Source: Setaria digitata
Taxonomy: Eukaryota > Nematoda > Chromadorea > Rhabditida > Setariidae
Direction: 5' to 3'
Assembly: GCA_003640385.1 (NCBI GenBank)
Contig: RCAB01000001.1
Span: forward strand, 868,001 to 932,000
DNA: 64,000 nucleotides
Both the position numbers and the translations under genes were made by a program. The notes beneath the pieces are model-generated. The model was not told where the DNA came from, ran no database searches, and saw only the letters and a program-made list of their open reading frames with translations. Below are positions 1-13,511 of the stretch, piece after piece. Positions within the stretch are counted from its first letter, which is position 1. Every line of letters begins with the position of its first letter.

Positions 1-1167
1 TTTTCTAAAAGCTCCCATTCATGTGCAGTTTTTGCGCTAGGACAGCTAGCCTGCTTTTCTTTCAGTTAAAATAGCAGAAGTGAAAAATGCCTTTTGATAT
101 GAGCGCGAGTTTTCTCGAGAAATTAAAAAAATTTGAAATTGTTGTTGTGTGATTTTATGGACAAATGAATAGGGATTAAATATGTTTGTTATGGGGCTTC
201 AATGTGGACTGTTTTTTTCTCATAAAGTGAGGTCAGATCAGGTCATTTCCGAAAGCTTTAAGGATGATAAAGTGTAGAAAGAACTGCGAATATTACACCT
301 TACAAAATGTAGACATTTTTACAGAGGTTCACGGTAACAGATGAGTTAAACTCATTAGTGTGTTAGAGATAAAGACAGTGGAAATTGGCTTATTCATTCT
401 CTAATTCGCTTTGATAAATCCTTTTCCATGTAACGTAGGAATACTGTTCTATGAAAGTTAAAGCACAGAACCATCAAGCATGAGTTGAAGTGGGCGAAGG
501 CTAAAAAAGATAACTTTAGAACTTCTGTAAGAGCTTGACCGAGAAGCATAGCTTTAAAGCCTAAAATGTGATGTCGGTTGAACAGAGATCAACTATAGTA
601 GGTATTAAAAAGCATTTCCAGAAGAATATCTCTAAAAATTTTCCCAAGAATTTTGTATTCCTGAAGGATCTCTGCCTACTTAAATTTTATCCGAAATGTG
701 AAGATTCGTTACAAGTTGTGGGAGATGAAGTGCTGGTATAGTATCCTGTTACTGCATTTTTGACCCTTAAATAAAATTAAATAAAATGATTTTTAAAAGA
801 CAGCGAGGAAGGAGTGAATTTGGCAGTTGGGAAGGAAAGAAAAAGAGATTGGATCACAAAGTCCGAGTCATCATCTCAGTATTTGTATGTGGGAATGGGT
901 TTTTATCGTGAAACGCAAAGACCCAAGCAAAGCTGGAGCTGATCGAATAATTTTGTTGCCTTCACTAGAAGTATTCTAATTAGGAATCTTCCAGTCTGTT
1001 TGACATCACTGAATATTATTCCGGACATTATCTGTTGCAACATGTGATAATCTCAGTACGGTCCCATTTAATCATATTAGAGAACTTTTTTTCCGATTGT
1101 CCGCAGCAACGATGGCGCTAGTAGGATTTAAAAGAGAGAAGGAATAGTTGTGGGTGAAAACATAAAA

Positions 1168-1500
1168 TTTCCAAGAAAAAGCAAAGTGCTTGAAAGATGT
1201 GCTCTGAGGTTTTCCGTATTAAATGTCTGATAAATTCGCTTAATCTTACTAAGCTACTGAACAGCAGAAAACTTGTTGATAAGGAAGTAACAGGATTTAA
1301 ACTGTTTTCTTAGATTATATATATATATATNTTCACTGCTATTTATATATTCACTGCTATTTAAACTTGTTGATAAGGAAGTAACAGGATTTAAACTTTC
1401 CAAGAAAAAGCAAAGTGCTATATATATATATATATATATATATTCACTGCTATATATATATATATATATATATAGCAGTGAATCTGAAATATATATATAT
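1168..1500. repeat. Rearranged duplication around an (AT)n microsatellite
   Basis: Two unique segments are each present twice in altered order. Segment A (23 bp, starting tttccaagaaaaagc) lies at 1168-1190 and again at 1397-1419. Segment B (35 bp, starting aaacttgttgataagg) lies at 1269-1303 and again at 1363-1397. The first copies are in order A then B about 80 bp apart. The second copies are in order B then A and directly joined. Around them lie several (AT)n tracts, repeated ttcactgctat motifs and an N at 1331. Either a template-switch duplication or a local assembly artefact would explain it. Confidence 0.85.
1442..1483. repeat. 42-bp perfect palindrome with AT core
   Basis: Arms attcactgc (1442-1450) and gcagtgaat (1475-1483) are exact reverse complements and enclose a (TA)n core that is itself palindromic. 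The whole can form one hairpin or cruciform. It sits inside the scrambled repeat block. Confidence 0.85.
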
Positions 1501-4500
1501 TTCAGTTCCATTCTCTGAGTTTTATCATGAAAAGGAAATCATCAAATAAAAGGTGTAGAAGTAGTAGTTCGGTTTACCATTTTCAAATAGTACCTGATAT
1601 AATAGACCTTAAAATGAATATAATCTCGCGTGTTCAAAATATTCCGGCCAATAAACTGATTCGAATGATTATAAGTATGAAAGGTTTAGTTTAAAAATTA
1701 ATCTGTAAGTGTGATGTCAGTTAGTTGCTGAAAAGAGGAACAGTCAAAAGATTTAAATCTTACTTTACTGCTTAATTTGATATGATGTATACATTAGGAT
1801 ACTAAGTAATGGTCACTTTCCTGCTTAGAATATAGCTGAAATGAAACTGAAATATGATGAACCATACCTAAAAATATTGTTAAAAAAAATTCGGTGGTCG
1901 TAAAACTAATTACAGGAAAATTAGCTTCTTCATGAACAACAAGGTACTCAATAAAACTTTTAAATGTTTAGACTGATTCCATTTGGGGATGCTTGAATGA
2001 ATGGCACAAATCAATTTGTAATGGATTAATAGTAAGACGTGGGTTTGTAGCAGTATAGTGCGATTTAATTAACACTTGGCAATTATCATCTCTCTTTTCT
2101 TTCGAACAATGAACCTGCCGCACATTCTTCACAACAAATTCGAATTGCGAAATTCATTTCATTTTTTTCGTCTTTTATGCGCAGGAAGCAAAAAAAGAAC
2201 AGGTGAGTCGAAAATTGCATAAGGCAACAAACGTTAGGATATTAAGATCCACCTCATGCAATAATGCAATTACCTACTCATGCAATTACCTTAAGTGCTC
2301 ATCGTTGTAAGCGCTACCTGACCTATTAATGGTGAAGTATCTAAAGTTTGCTTTCCAGAAGCTTAAAAACAAGATTAGATGACAGCACAGACAGAGAGAA
2401 GAACGGAAAACTATTGAACAGCTGTGCAAATGTTTAAAAAGCACAATCCGTACAAATTTCACATTCCTTTTCAGTGGAACGATTTCCCTGTCGAATGGCA
2501 CTTGTCGTATGCTTAGAATGAAAGGGGAAATTGTGGGAGAAAGGGTTAGAATCGTCGAAACAATGAATGAGGAACAATCTGATGGCATCAATAACTACGT
2601 AAATACTTCGGATGATTATCATGTGTTTTAAAGTGCTTCGCTCTTCGATTTGAATCTTCTATTTCTGTGCCCACTCTATTCCCTTTGTCTTTTCACTAGA
2701 TTTCTTCTCAGACCCTTGCTAAATCGCCTTACGCTGAAAGATATAAAACGTATGAGACAATTCTGAGTGCTGTCAAACATAGAACCACGTTTTGAAGTTT
2801 AAAGGCGCTGTTGTGCTACAAACAATTTACGATATAGAGACAGTACATAGCACAAACTAGCCGTACACTTTGCAAGTGGCAAAATCTCACGAAAACATTA
2901 CTTTCTTGAACTGTCCATCCATAAAGCCAACTTCATCCTGCCCTCCACGCACGAGAGGTCATATCTTCTGATCTCCTCGGCTTCCACGTTCTGCTCCTCA
3001 CGTTTTCAAGGCTGCATTAAAATGAAGACAAGGAACTGTCTTCATGCACCAATAGAGCACACTTTGAATTTGCAAATTTTCCACATAATATACGACCTTT
3101 AATTAGCGATATCAGCGTTTGTTCAGATTTGAAAGGAAGGATGATGTCAGCATTTCTAGAGCAGTTTGAAACATAGCCTGTGATTGAGTTCACAGCGAAG
3201 GCGCCGCTTGAAATGTGGGGAAACGAGCCTGAAGCAAAGAACCCCCTTCAATTGAGTCTAAGGAACTTTCAAACTCCAGTGGTGTGAAAATATAGTAAAG
3301 CTTTTTCTGGCATTTCTTCCTTCTTTGGTTTTATTCGTATCTTGGCTAGCCTTGCATAAAATTAATACTTTCGTTGTTCATCACAAGCACTCATTTATGG
3401 CATTGCGTGGCTCAGCTCCGAGAATTTGGATAATATTAATTACCAGACATAAAGAATAAGTAAACCGTGAAGGTAGCTTTGAAGATCTGAGTAAATAAAA
3501 GTTAAAAAAAATAATAAACAAAACAGTCAGAACTCTACACATTATGCCGTCGTATAGGTAATGGACTTTTTGCAGCTAAAGCCAAGCGATCCATAATCAT
3601 CGCTGCACATTCTTGACTTTGTAATTCCCTTTTAAAATGACTGAAATATATATTCTTTTCGAATAAATTAAATCCAAATGAAAGTTCGGAGCTATCCATA
3701 CTTATCACCAGTGATTTGATTCCTACCGACAATACAGCTCTCGAATACATTAAAACTATGTACTAAATGAGGGGTTTCCAGCCGTACCTAGCATGCAGGC
3801 ATCAGTGACAAGTGAAATATCCAGGGCGTTAAAATATTACCAAAAGGAACTGAAATTACCATCAACAATCTGTCTCTTTGGAACGTGTAAGAAGTAATGC
3901 ATCTTAAGAAATGACCCAACTTCATTTTGAAAGAATATTCATTAGGTGCTGGTGAAGAATAGGAATAAATGATCCTATGCTTAATCATTACGTCATGCTG
4001 TCGACAAAAATTTGCCAGATCAAAGGACGCAATGAAGACATGTGACTCCGTAGGACAATTCTTATTTTTTTTTTCTAGTACAACAGCATGTGACTAACAT
4101 TTTATTACCAGTTTCTTTAAGAATAATGAAAATGTGAATTGCAGCACTAAACAAAATAATCTCACTTTGTCCACAAAAAATTACTTCAAATGAGCTAACT
4201 TATTTCCCTTCAACATCTGCTCACACATATACATACAATTCAGCACAATCACAGACCACAAAAGCCTACAGATCCTTAAAAGACTTTTAAAGAAAAAGGA
4301 CTCTGGGTCTAGCAAAGCACTTTTGCTGCGCGCCTTGTTCACACATTTAACCAAATTCTTTCAAATGTGGAAAAATAGAAAATCTAAGGAAATCGTTAAA
4401 ATTCAAAAAATTCATTGCCGATTTTCGACTGCTTAGCGATATTTAATCAGTTCAGTATAACATGAATTCTGTTATGTCCAGTGATTAATATTTAATCAAA

Positions 4501-5608
4501 ACCTAATATCCCATTACGCAATCTACTTCACGCTTGATGGTTCACTATAAACTACGACATGCAACTTGTCTTCCACACACAAAATTTCTGAAGCACTGGC
4601 TACTGGAAAAATAAAACTACCATTAACTCGATTCCATAAAGCGACAATAAACTCTTCGAATTTCAAGTATTTCATCATGTGTTACCAAGAAAAATTCCAC
4701 TTTCTTTTTCGCATGAATTTTTGTATTGTACTTAAAATCACATGCAGGAAGGCTGGAATTTCAAGTTGAAAAATGACCACTGCAGATACCTAGAATATAC
4801 ATAACTCAACGGAGTCAATGAAATGTAGGTATGAAAAGGCAGAACAAGACTATCACATGCAAAAGAACTCAGCCATAATTTATAAAAAATGTTCGCATTC
4901 TGAAACCAGAATCGTCTAAATTGTCAACTTTCAAGGTCGAGAAAACATCAGAACAGACTAAACTGCGACTTTTCCACAGTGTCGAAATGCGGTGCTCGAT
5001 TTCATACATGAAAACACAAGACCTTTATGTCCTTCTTCTCCTTAATTATCAATATTTTTAATTTAAATTATGCATTATCATTGGGAATTGAATTCTTTTT
5101 GTTCCTCCATTTCTATATTGGCAAATCTCAGTTCCCTAATTTGGAAGATTTCTACTTCTTTTTTCTATTTATTTTTAAGTCTTATGCATCTCAAAACCGT
5201 GAAATTTTAATCTTAAATTTTTAGCAACATCGGAAAGTTTTAAAAAGCCACAAGATTTTCTAAAGTGTTAAATAATGACACCGCTCTTTTCTTCTTTCGA
5301 CAACTGATAACGACCTAAAATTGATAACTGATGTAATCCGACTTAATAATTGATAACTGATGAATTGTTGAATGAAAAAAAAAAATGGTTACAATCCACA
5401 ACAGATCCCATCTAATTCTCGAATAAATTAACTAACTAAGACCGAGAATCCCATTGTTCTGCTTCTTTAGAAGACAGAGCTGACGAAGGTGGAAAAAATT
5501 TTCCAGAAACACAGTTATCGGTACTACTTCTTACAAAGTCAAGTTGAGAATACTGAAAAGCATTTATATACAAAATCCTTCAATTCCATGTTATCATATC
5601 CTTACTAT

Positions 5609-5614
5609 TTTATT
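5609..5614 (-). other. Poly(A) signal for the NIPA gene
   Basis: A minus-strand AATAAA lies about 50 bases downstream of the NIPA stop codon at 5662-5664, a suitable distance for 3' end formation. Confidence 0.5.
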
Positions 5615-5661
5615 TATGCTACTGTGATACAATGATTATATAAAAAAATGATTGCTTCGCA

Positions 5662-6287
5662 CTAAGTATAAAGTTGTTGAGAATTTGCACTGCTACCAGG
5701 CAACTCATCGACTAATGATGTACCACTGTTCATCGTTTCAAATGAATTCATAGTTGTCGAAGATCTATGGATAAGCATCCGTAAATGTCGAAGCGTTATA
5801 TTCACATCACGGAATAACTGCATCTTTAAAGTAATATTATTCATCAAAAATCATCTGATTTATTTTAAATTAAATCGAATGAAAAGATTATAAAGTATGT
5901 TATATTTTTTGTCCATAATGCATAAAATTCGAATTAAAATTACAAAGAAAAGCACCTGGAAAATGCCAATGATTGTGATTAAGAAGCCAACAACATTGCC
6001 TAAAACGTCACTTGCACCCAAACTAGACCATTCCTTATATAAAATCGATGAGGCCAGTATGACAAATGTTGTAAAGAACACATAATATATAGGCGTTACC
6101 ATCGAAGTGTTATATATATCCAAGGATTTATTCAAATATATCTCAAAAAAAGATTTGGAAAATTATTATTTTTTCCTAATCTTTCTTTCTGTTAAGTTCA
6201 GTCTCAGTAATATTATTTTCTTCAGTTCAGGGACTTTATAAACTTTAAGGTTGTTTCATGAAGTATTTCGGTCTCCAGAATATATCC

Positions 6288-6318
<31 letters not shown>

Positions 6319-8907
6319 TAAAGATTTACGAAATAGCTGCATGAAGCAGTATAAGAATCACAGTGATGATGACACTAAGCAATCAAACCATTCTTATGCA
6401 CTCCTACGCATGAATTAAAGTAAACCATAATGTGATAACAAAATAAGTGTAAAAAGTTTGGCAACTGAATTTAATTGAGTTTTTCTCAAATTTTTGCATA
6501 GCAAATAAAAATCGAATTGAAGCTTTTCTAAGTGAGATTGATTACGGTATTCATTATTCCATAAATTCATATATTTAATTTATGAATCTGTAGAAAAAAA
6601 ACCAACCAACTGCACTGAAATACAAACGATAACAGCAACAAGCCAAAACCATGTAAGGAAGTTGGTAAATTGTTGTTCCCCACCAATTGTTTCTTTAATG
6701 GCTAAACCAAGTCCTTTAACAGATAACACAGACAGGGAACCAATAATGGAGCAAATAAATATATAGACTAGAATATTAGAATGACCAAAACGTGGCGCCA
6801 CACAGATAATCATCACCAATGATACCACAATCACAGCAACGATATAAAAAATGAAACCTGAAAAGTCCATTTCAAAAGATTTGTTTAGTGCTTGAAATCT
6901 CCTAACTTGAATATACTCTGTTATGGCACTTTTTTGTTTTCGGATTGAAATTAAGGATATTTGGGAATCTAACATAAGAAAGTATAGTTGTTGCTTTATT
7001 AATAACATTGGGAAATATTCTATTGATTAAGAGCCGAATTGAATAAAAAAAAAAAGCAAAGCCGCTGATTTCAACCTACTATTTTAAGTCAATGGCTTCC
7101 TAATCAAATTTGCTTCTTATCCTAGAATCAGCATTAACACCTAACGTATGTTATCGATAGCTATCCAACACAGGCATCGACTCACATTTGATGAAAAAAT
7201 TTAATGTGAGGTGCTGAGCTTCAATTCACATTTCAATATGGTGTAGTTTACATTCCACACAGCACATGAAAGTTTCTCTTTCTGTACTGAAAGAAAATGG
7301 CAGAAAAATGGGTACTGATTCTAAAACTAAAAAACACATTTCTGTTCAAAATCATCTGCTGTTTCGGTAGAATGATCCTTAACACAGCTACTTTATACTC
7401 GAAGAAAAATTTATCCAAGGGAAAGTAACCCTAACAGCAATTATTGCATAATTTTCCTGAAAAGTAGTAATAAAAAAAGGAAAAATGAAAAACAGAAACC
7501 TGCATCTCTCATTTTGAGAGCCAAATCAGCCATATTAGACACTTCTTCTTCTTTGGGTGAATGTATGACGATAACTGTTGAACCGAGGAGACATACGGCA
7601 CAACCGATTTTACCAAGTAAATTTAAACGTTCTTTGAGCAATTTCGATGATAACATTGCTCTGAAAAAAATAGAGAAATGAGCCAAATGACTGTAATTCT
7701 TCATTAACTTACGATATTCTCTAAACTATATTTAACACATTTCCTACTACATAAAATTTCAATCTTTTTACATTCCTAACTGTCCCTCTGCCAATTTTTT
7801 GATGTTTGGGTATCCAATAAAATTATCTACATACATTGTGGCGAAGTTGCACTTGAAGCAACTATTAAGAAAAAGTCTAGAAGCGTTGACTTTCATTTAC
7901 TGTTTCATCTACCAGTGAGTGGACTAAATGAGTTTTGCCAGACTAATGTATTTTCGATGCGGCACTTTCAGTGTAATGTCTCGCTGTGCTTTATATCGTC
8001 CTTCTTATTCCTGAATCGCAAATAATATGTCCCGCTTGGAATTCCAGTACTGATTAAGCATGCAATCTTGCACCGCACGATAATCATATTAGTGCCAATT
8101 CTATTAATTACTGACCAGTGATGGCTTAAAATAAATGGTTAGCTCTAGCATTACACTGTTTCGAAGTTAATGATAGGACCGTCGTGCGTGTAATTATGCC
8201 ACTAGTAAAAGAGATTGCACCATACGATTGACAATGCTGATTTTTTTTGTACAACTTTCAAAAAAAAATTTTGAAAAGATTTTTAGAAAAAAATAAATGC
8301 AGACTTACGTTACAATAACACTCAATGCACCAAGTGGAGTTACTAAACTAGCCGGTGCGAAAGCATATGCTGCAAAGTTACACGCCTCACCAGTACCCAC
8401 TGCAAAGAAAGTTTTGAATAAATAATCGATTAAATAAACTGCCTCAGTGAAAAATTTATTACAAGGAAATGTCATCAGGCGTTTCCTAAGCCTATTTCTA
8501 AGAGATTCTTCTCTCCACCAGTGAAATAGCTTTCAACTGACCAGCAGATCATTTATATCTTTACATTATTCTTGCTGCCTCCACTTCCCCGTATGAATTA
8601 AACAACTGGATATTTGAAAAAAAAAAAAAAAAAAAAACTCACTAGTTAACACGCCGAACCACCACAACCATTCACGCAGGTAACCGAAACCACCTTCGGA
8701 GGCACGCTGGGTACAATCAACTTGGGCAAGCTTAATAAGTGCTTTTTTCTTGATGATAAATGAACTACCAATAAATAATGATGATGAAATAGCCAAACCG
8801 AGACCAATGTAGAAATCAAACAATGGATAATTGGATAGTGAAGAGTAGGAATTGTTCCCACTATTAGCGGAATGAATACTAATTCTACTACTCGCCGAAA
8901 AATTCAT
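5662..8907 (-). CDS. nipa-1: NIPA-family magnesium transporter
   Basis: Predicted 371-residue multipass membrane protein of the NIPA (Mg_trans_NIPA) family, which carries Mg2+ across plasma and endosomal membranes. Coding exons on the minus strand: 8907-8643, 8399-8309, 7660-7500, 6857-6607, 6141-5956, 5823-5662; every junction keeps phase. Diagnostic stretches are [21 protein letters not shown] in the first membrane segment, [71 protein letters not shown] and [21 protein letters not shown]. About nine hydrophobic segments are visible. The short hydrophilic C-terminus (last ~50 residues) is family-variable. The length fits the family (about 330-370). The start is chosen because the first membrane segment follows about 30 residues later and a TTTCAG acceptor sits 1 base upstream. 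The gene symbol follows C. elegans naming; which vertebrate paralogue is closest was not tested. Confidence 0.93.
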
Positions 8908-8910
8908 CCT
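8908..8910 (-). other. Probable spliced-leader acceptor of NIPA
   Basis: Reading the minus strand, tttcag ends at 8909 and is followed by G and then the ATG. An acceptor one base before the start codon, with no paired upstream donor evident, is typical of nematode trans-splicing. A 5'UTR cis-intron is the alternative. Confidence 0.5.
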
Positions 8911-11900
8911 GAAATACTTCTTTCTTCATATGCATGTTTTCGTACGCATATTATTGAGAAAATCCAGTCTGCAGTTAGAATATTAAATTAAAAAAAACCA
9001 AGCAGATGAAAATTTCTAGCAATCATAAACATTATTTCCCCTCCACATATTCAAATCTAATATCTCATGGAATAAATTCTCTTCAAGATGGTGGCCCGAT
9101 AAAAATGTGACAAATGAAAATCGAGTTGAAAAAAATCTGGCTTGAGATTGCAAATAAGCATATAAAAAAGAAATTCATTACCACAACTTAAATGATAAAA
9201 CACTTAATAAAGAATGCCAAGAATTCAGATAAACTACATTTATTCTACTAACTTCCAGAAAAGTAAAACCGGCTGATTTAAAAAGCGGATCACGTCATAA
9301 CTTCGAGACTTTCTCATACCTGATAGTATGTTTCCTGCTGAAAATTTGCTTATTATGAGAAATATGATGGACCAGATTCCATTACTATTAAAAATTTTCA
9401 CCAGATCTAGCGACGGTTCTTATGATGAGTGACTTGGTTTATTTGAAAAAGTTTTGGCCATAAGCTTAAATCACACATCTAATTCCTAAGCAACATTCGT
9501 CTGCTGCTTCTTAATAAGGATGTGACTTAGCGCTGATAAGCGATTCATATATTTCTGATGGTAATTAACGAAAAGCGTGCTGGTAATCCGAAAGAGATTA
9601 CTGACCATATAGTCTCATCTGGCATAAAAAAACTTTATATCGAAAACATAACAGGACTGTAGAACTGGAGAAATATGAAATGATCCTTGATGTTTAAATT
9701 ATATTAATATCTATCCACTCAAAACTTACGTTAAACAAGTGAAGGATATGTTTAAAATTTTTTCCATGGAAGACTGAAAGAAAAGTCAAACAGTGCAAAC
9801 GAAAAAAAAAGCTAGAATTACCAGAGGATGAGAATGCTTTATTCATCTCAGATAGGGTGAATCAACCAACATTTTTACATATTTCTCCAAATAAAATAAG
9901 ACAAAAAAAAAAAAATTAAAATCTAGAGGTAAAGCATTCTCTAGTAGTGTCAGCTGAAGTGAAAATGTAGCCCAAACAATGTCAAAAAATGAATGCTCGT
10001 GGACATGGACATTAGTGATATGTTGCTATGGGATATTTCCTCTTTAGAGATGGAGAAAATAGAAAGGATATTTTTTCATGTCCGTAATATAGTCCAAAGG
10101 ACTGGTACTATTTCTCGATCACTTACTTTTCATGAATATTAAGGATGCCCCAAAATCCTATCTGCAAAGGCAGTTCATAATTATCTAGAGCATTCTTCTT
10201 CAAGTTCTATTCTTTTTTCCTGTGATTTCCAACTTATGCGTCAGTTATTGAATACTGAAAGAGGTTCAACACTCATCCTGATTTTTCAAAATCGGTCTCA
10301 ATACCACCGGTTGAACCAAAATTCATTATTGGACATTAATAAAAAAATGGGCTAACATGAAATATGAAGCATTCTCCAACACTGCTTCCTCCGATGAAGT
10401 TTTAAAATTTTTGATCGGTATAGACTGATGAAATATATGTGGGTCCATCTTCCTTGGTCACCCTCAACGAACAGATAATTTGATCTGCAAAATGTAAATT
10501 GATTCGGATCCATTTCCATGATGTGGGAATTACACCTTTACTATTCAATTACAAAGTAGATGATCATCCCGTCAGGTCACCCTCCTGGAAAAAATCCTTA
10601 ACGTACGGTACAAATAAGCTTTTGCCCAATTTCACAATAATTTACTCCTTTTTCTTCCGCAGATTCTGCATGTTTCCTTACTTAATTAAAGAAGAAAAAG
10701 GATAATAGTGCTCTTACTGTTGCTGCAAAACCATTAACTATGAATAAGGAGAAAATCATCGTAGTTGCCCCCTCTCCACTGAGAACAGAGGAAGAACTAT
10801 ATCGAACCACCAGCTACACTGATAATTACAAATATGGAACAACTTGAAATAAAAGGATGAAATAGCTCAATTATTTCACAACAGCAAATAATTTCACTGC
10901 ATTATATTTTCTTCTTAAGGGACAATATACCAAGCCAGTATACTGATAAAGAAATGGAAGTTGTGATTTTATCGATTTTTTAGTGCTTCTGACATGCTTC
11001 TTGAGAACCAAGTATCTATTTGTACTGTTTACATTATTTCAATCTGGTCACTTTCAGTTTGTTCCACATTGAAGAATTTGACTTTCAATTTATTTTGTGT
11101 AGAAAAACTAAAAGCGCATAAGCAGCATGAGGGATGAATCTACAACCTAGTAAAATATGAGTTATTCTCAACTATATACGGCACACCAGCACAACTTGAG
11201 ACTGAATCTTCATATAGGAGCATATCAAATTCCATACACAAAAAGACCAATTATTAAATAATATTAATAACTACCACTCTACCGGAATCAAGAAATTGCA
11301 TTCCTCGAGCGAATAAAATCTGATTTTACAAACTAATTTCCCGTCACTATCTCAGATAGAATTATATGCTTGTCAAAAGAAACCATGCTTAAGCTTCCTC
11401 TTAATCATTGCTTAAATTTCACAACAAAGAAGGAAATAGTGAAATTCCCACATTTTTCTTTTTAAATATTTGAAGAAAATAATCTTGGAAACGTTTATCC
11501 TTATCCTTTAGTTGCACCATAACTATTTCACATATTACTGTGTATCTGGAACTGCTTCATGAAGAAAATATGTCCCGAACAGAAGAGTTTTCGGCAGGAC
11601 AGAAACGAAATTATTAGATAGCGATAAATCTTGAAATGGACGCACAGAATGCTCGGATATTTCTAAGGACAGTAATTTTTGCTTCTCACAATCTACCTGT
11701 TTAACAACGACCTGTGTCCGAACGCAAGAAATATCAAGTTCAGTAAGCAAAAGTATCATCCACGCAGAATTTAACAACGAGCTGTGCTCGAACAGAGAAA
11801 GTCGCCTTAGTTCATAAGCAGCTAGCTGAAAAGACCCCATTCCTACCCAAATCCACTCTTCTCAGAAATAAATTAAAACAGTAGGAATAGCCCGCTTACC

Positions 11901-13511
11901 CACAATCCCGAACGAATTAGTTCTTAGCAACATATGACACTATCGATATTTTCATCTATCCACTATTACAATCATCCCATTGTTCTTACGCAACACACCT
12001 TATTTCCCATCGAATGAACGGCAGTTTTCAAAATTACCTAGAAAATACAGTTTTTCAAGCAGGGGAAGCTAATAATTCTGAACAGAATAAAAGAAAATCA
12101 AATAATTAGGAAAACTACAAGCACGCATCTGTATTAGTCCTTTTAATCCTTCAAAAAATCCAAAAATTAATCAATCCGAACCCTTCTAGTTCATTATCCA
12201 CTTGCAACGACGACAGCAATCTATTCGATGCTACGGCCCTTAAATTTCCCTTACATTTCCTGACCACTCAACAACGGAGGCCTTCCCGAAACAAGATCAA
12301 CAATTGACGACAATATCGAGATTTCTCAAAAGAGATCTACCAAATAATATTTCGACCGTTTTACCTCTCAACCGATCAGGTTCAACATGATCATTAGGAT
12401 TTCAACTTCCAGCATAACAAAAGCTGGCAATAAGAAAAGCCGCTTGATCTAATAGCATTCTAGATGCACTCCAAGTGTATTCTAACAGCAACCACTATAA
12501 AAAATACTGAGTGAATATGCCACTCTCAGTCTTATTTTGTAACTTATGGATCCATAATAGTAGACTTCTAATCCGGAAATTTTTTGAGAATCGATTTCTT
12601 TACTGATAAAATGACCACTCCTAACAATATCAAATATTGAACTGGAAATCCGTTTTATAAAAAATACCATCGCAAAAAGAAACTTTTACACATAACAAAT
12701 TAAAATCAACAAAAAATTACGGCGATAATTAGAACAGTGTAAGCTTAAGAATTACTGCAACAGTGACTAACACTGAAGACACAAAAATCAAACATCCAAA
12801 CGGTCGTTAACGTTTCATCACCATTCAGCAACCACGTGAATAAAACTTGAAAAAGTACACCCCATATTATGACAAGTTTCTCTTTTAGCATTTCATCACT
12901 TAATCTGAGATGCCAAAACATTCAGTGCAAAAAATAAACGATAAAATAATGTCAAATAAAATGACAAAAATAGCAAAATGAAGACTTGTGTTTACGTGCC
13001 TAAGTGAAATGTGATACTCATAGTACAGATATTCATGAATATCCTGTGCAAATGTATCCAATATGACTTTAATTCGATCTCAGTTTAAACCCTAATTCTT
13101 TCTTTTCTTTTCTTTTTTTTAGAAAAACAATATTCCCAGGCCAGCTCCTAGCCATAGCTCTGGTCTTTTCTAGAAAATAAATAGCCGGAATTTAATATCA
13201 TGGTTTCTTTTACGGTTGATAACCATAACGAATTAGGATCAATTAATTCTTAACCCCAAATCAATCACATTAAGTCCACAATATTTCACGCTATCACCAG
13301 CATCATACGTCAAACAAAGCGTTATATCTTTCCGATCGGAAAAAGGTTTATTCACGCTGCACCGATATTCAGTAAAAGTAAAACATCACTGTTTTTTTTT
13401 TTTGTTTACTCAATTTTAAGTCTCATTCACATTCAACGGTAAATATCAACAGTGAAATAAAGGAATCAAGTACTTATGCTTCTCATCGAATTCTGCGTCA
13501 TTCTGTTATAG
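8911..13511. other. Intergenic region, one weak ORF
   Basis: This stretch separates the NIPA promoter side from the 3' end of gop-2. Apart from the leucine-rich-like minus-strand ORF at 11535-11840, only short scattered frames and homopolymer runs were seen. No RNA gene was recognised. Confidence 0.55.
11535..11840 (-). CDS. Leucine-rich-like ORF, possible gene fragment
   Basis: A 101-codon minus-strand frame with a loose leucine-rich repeat feel (LRRLSLF..., then LLLTELDIS about 20 residues later, then LLSLEIS and FQDLSLSNN). It may be the body of a short gene: an acceptor (ctttttcag-like, before CTAGCTGCT near 11829) and an upstream donor GTAAGC near 11896 bound a plausible small intron. 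The LTELDIS phrase recalls LRR proteins in general, including ZYG-11-type substrate receptors, but similarity is too weak to assign. Two diverged copies of a ~27-base stretch lie inside it in different frames (see findings), which argues either for a degenerating sequence or a chance frame. Confidence 0.25.
   Translation of the reverse strand: MGSFQLAAYELRRLSLFEHSSLLNSAWMILLLTELDISCVRTQVVVKQVDCEKQKLLSLEISEHSVRPFQDLSLSNNFVSVLPKTLLFGTYFLHEAVPDTQ

Larger units (their letters stand above)
1..5661. other. Intergenic stretch without a supported gene
   Basis: No chain of exons with conserved protein sequence could be built on either strand here. The open frames are short, of low complexity and lack coherent splice signals. 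It contains the scrambled AT-rich repeat block at 1168-1500, with one ambiguous base (N) at 1331, and the 3' flank of the NIPA gene at its right end. A lineage-specific exon or non-coding RNA cannot be excluded. Confidence 0.6.

Noticed and set aside
1254..1511. Minus-strand frame rich in Ile-Tyr near the left end
   Set aside because: It is a translation of the (AT)n microsatellite and even spans the ambiguous base; no coding signal.
6288..6316. Long A run as evidence of retrotransposon or processed-pseudogene tails
   Set aside because: Similar A/T runs (8618, 14270, 50519, 61690, 62562) occur inside or beside introns with no adjacent element or target-site duplication seen.
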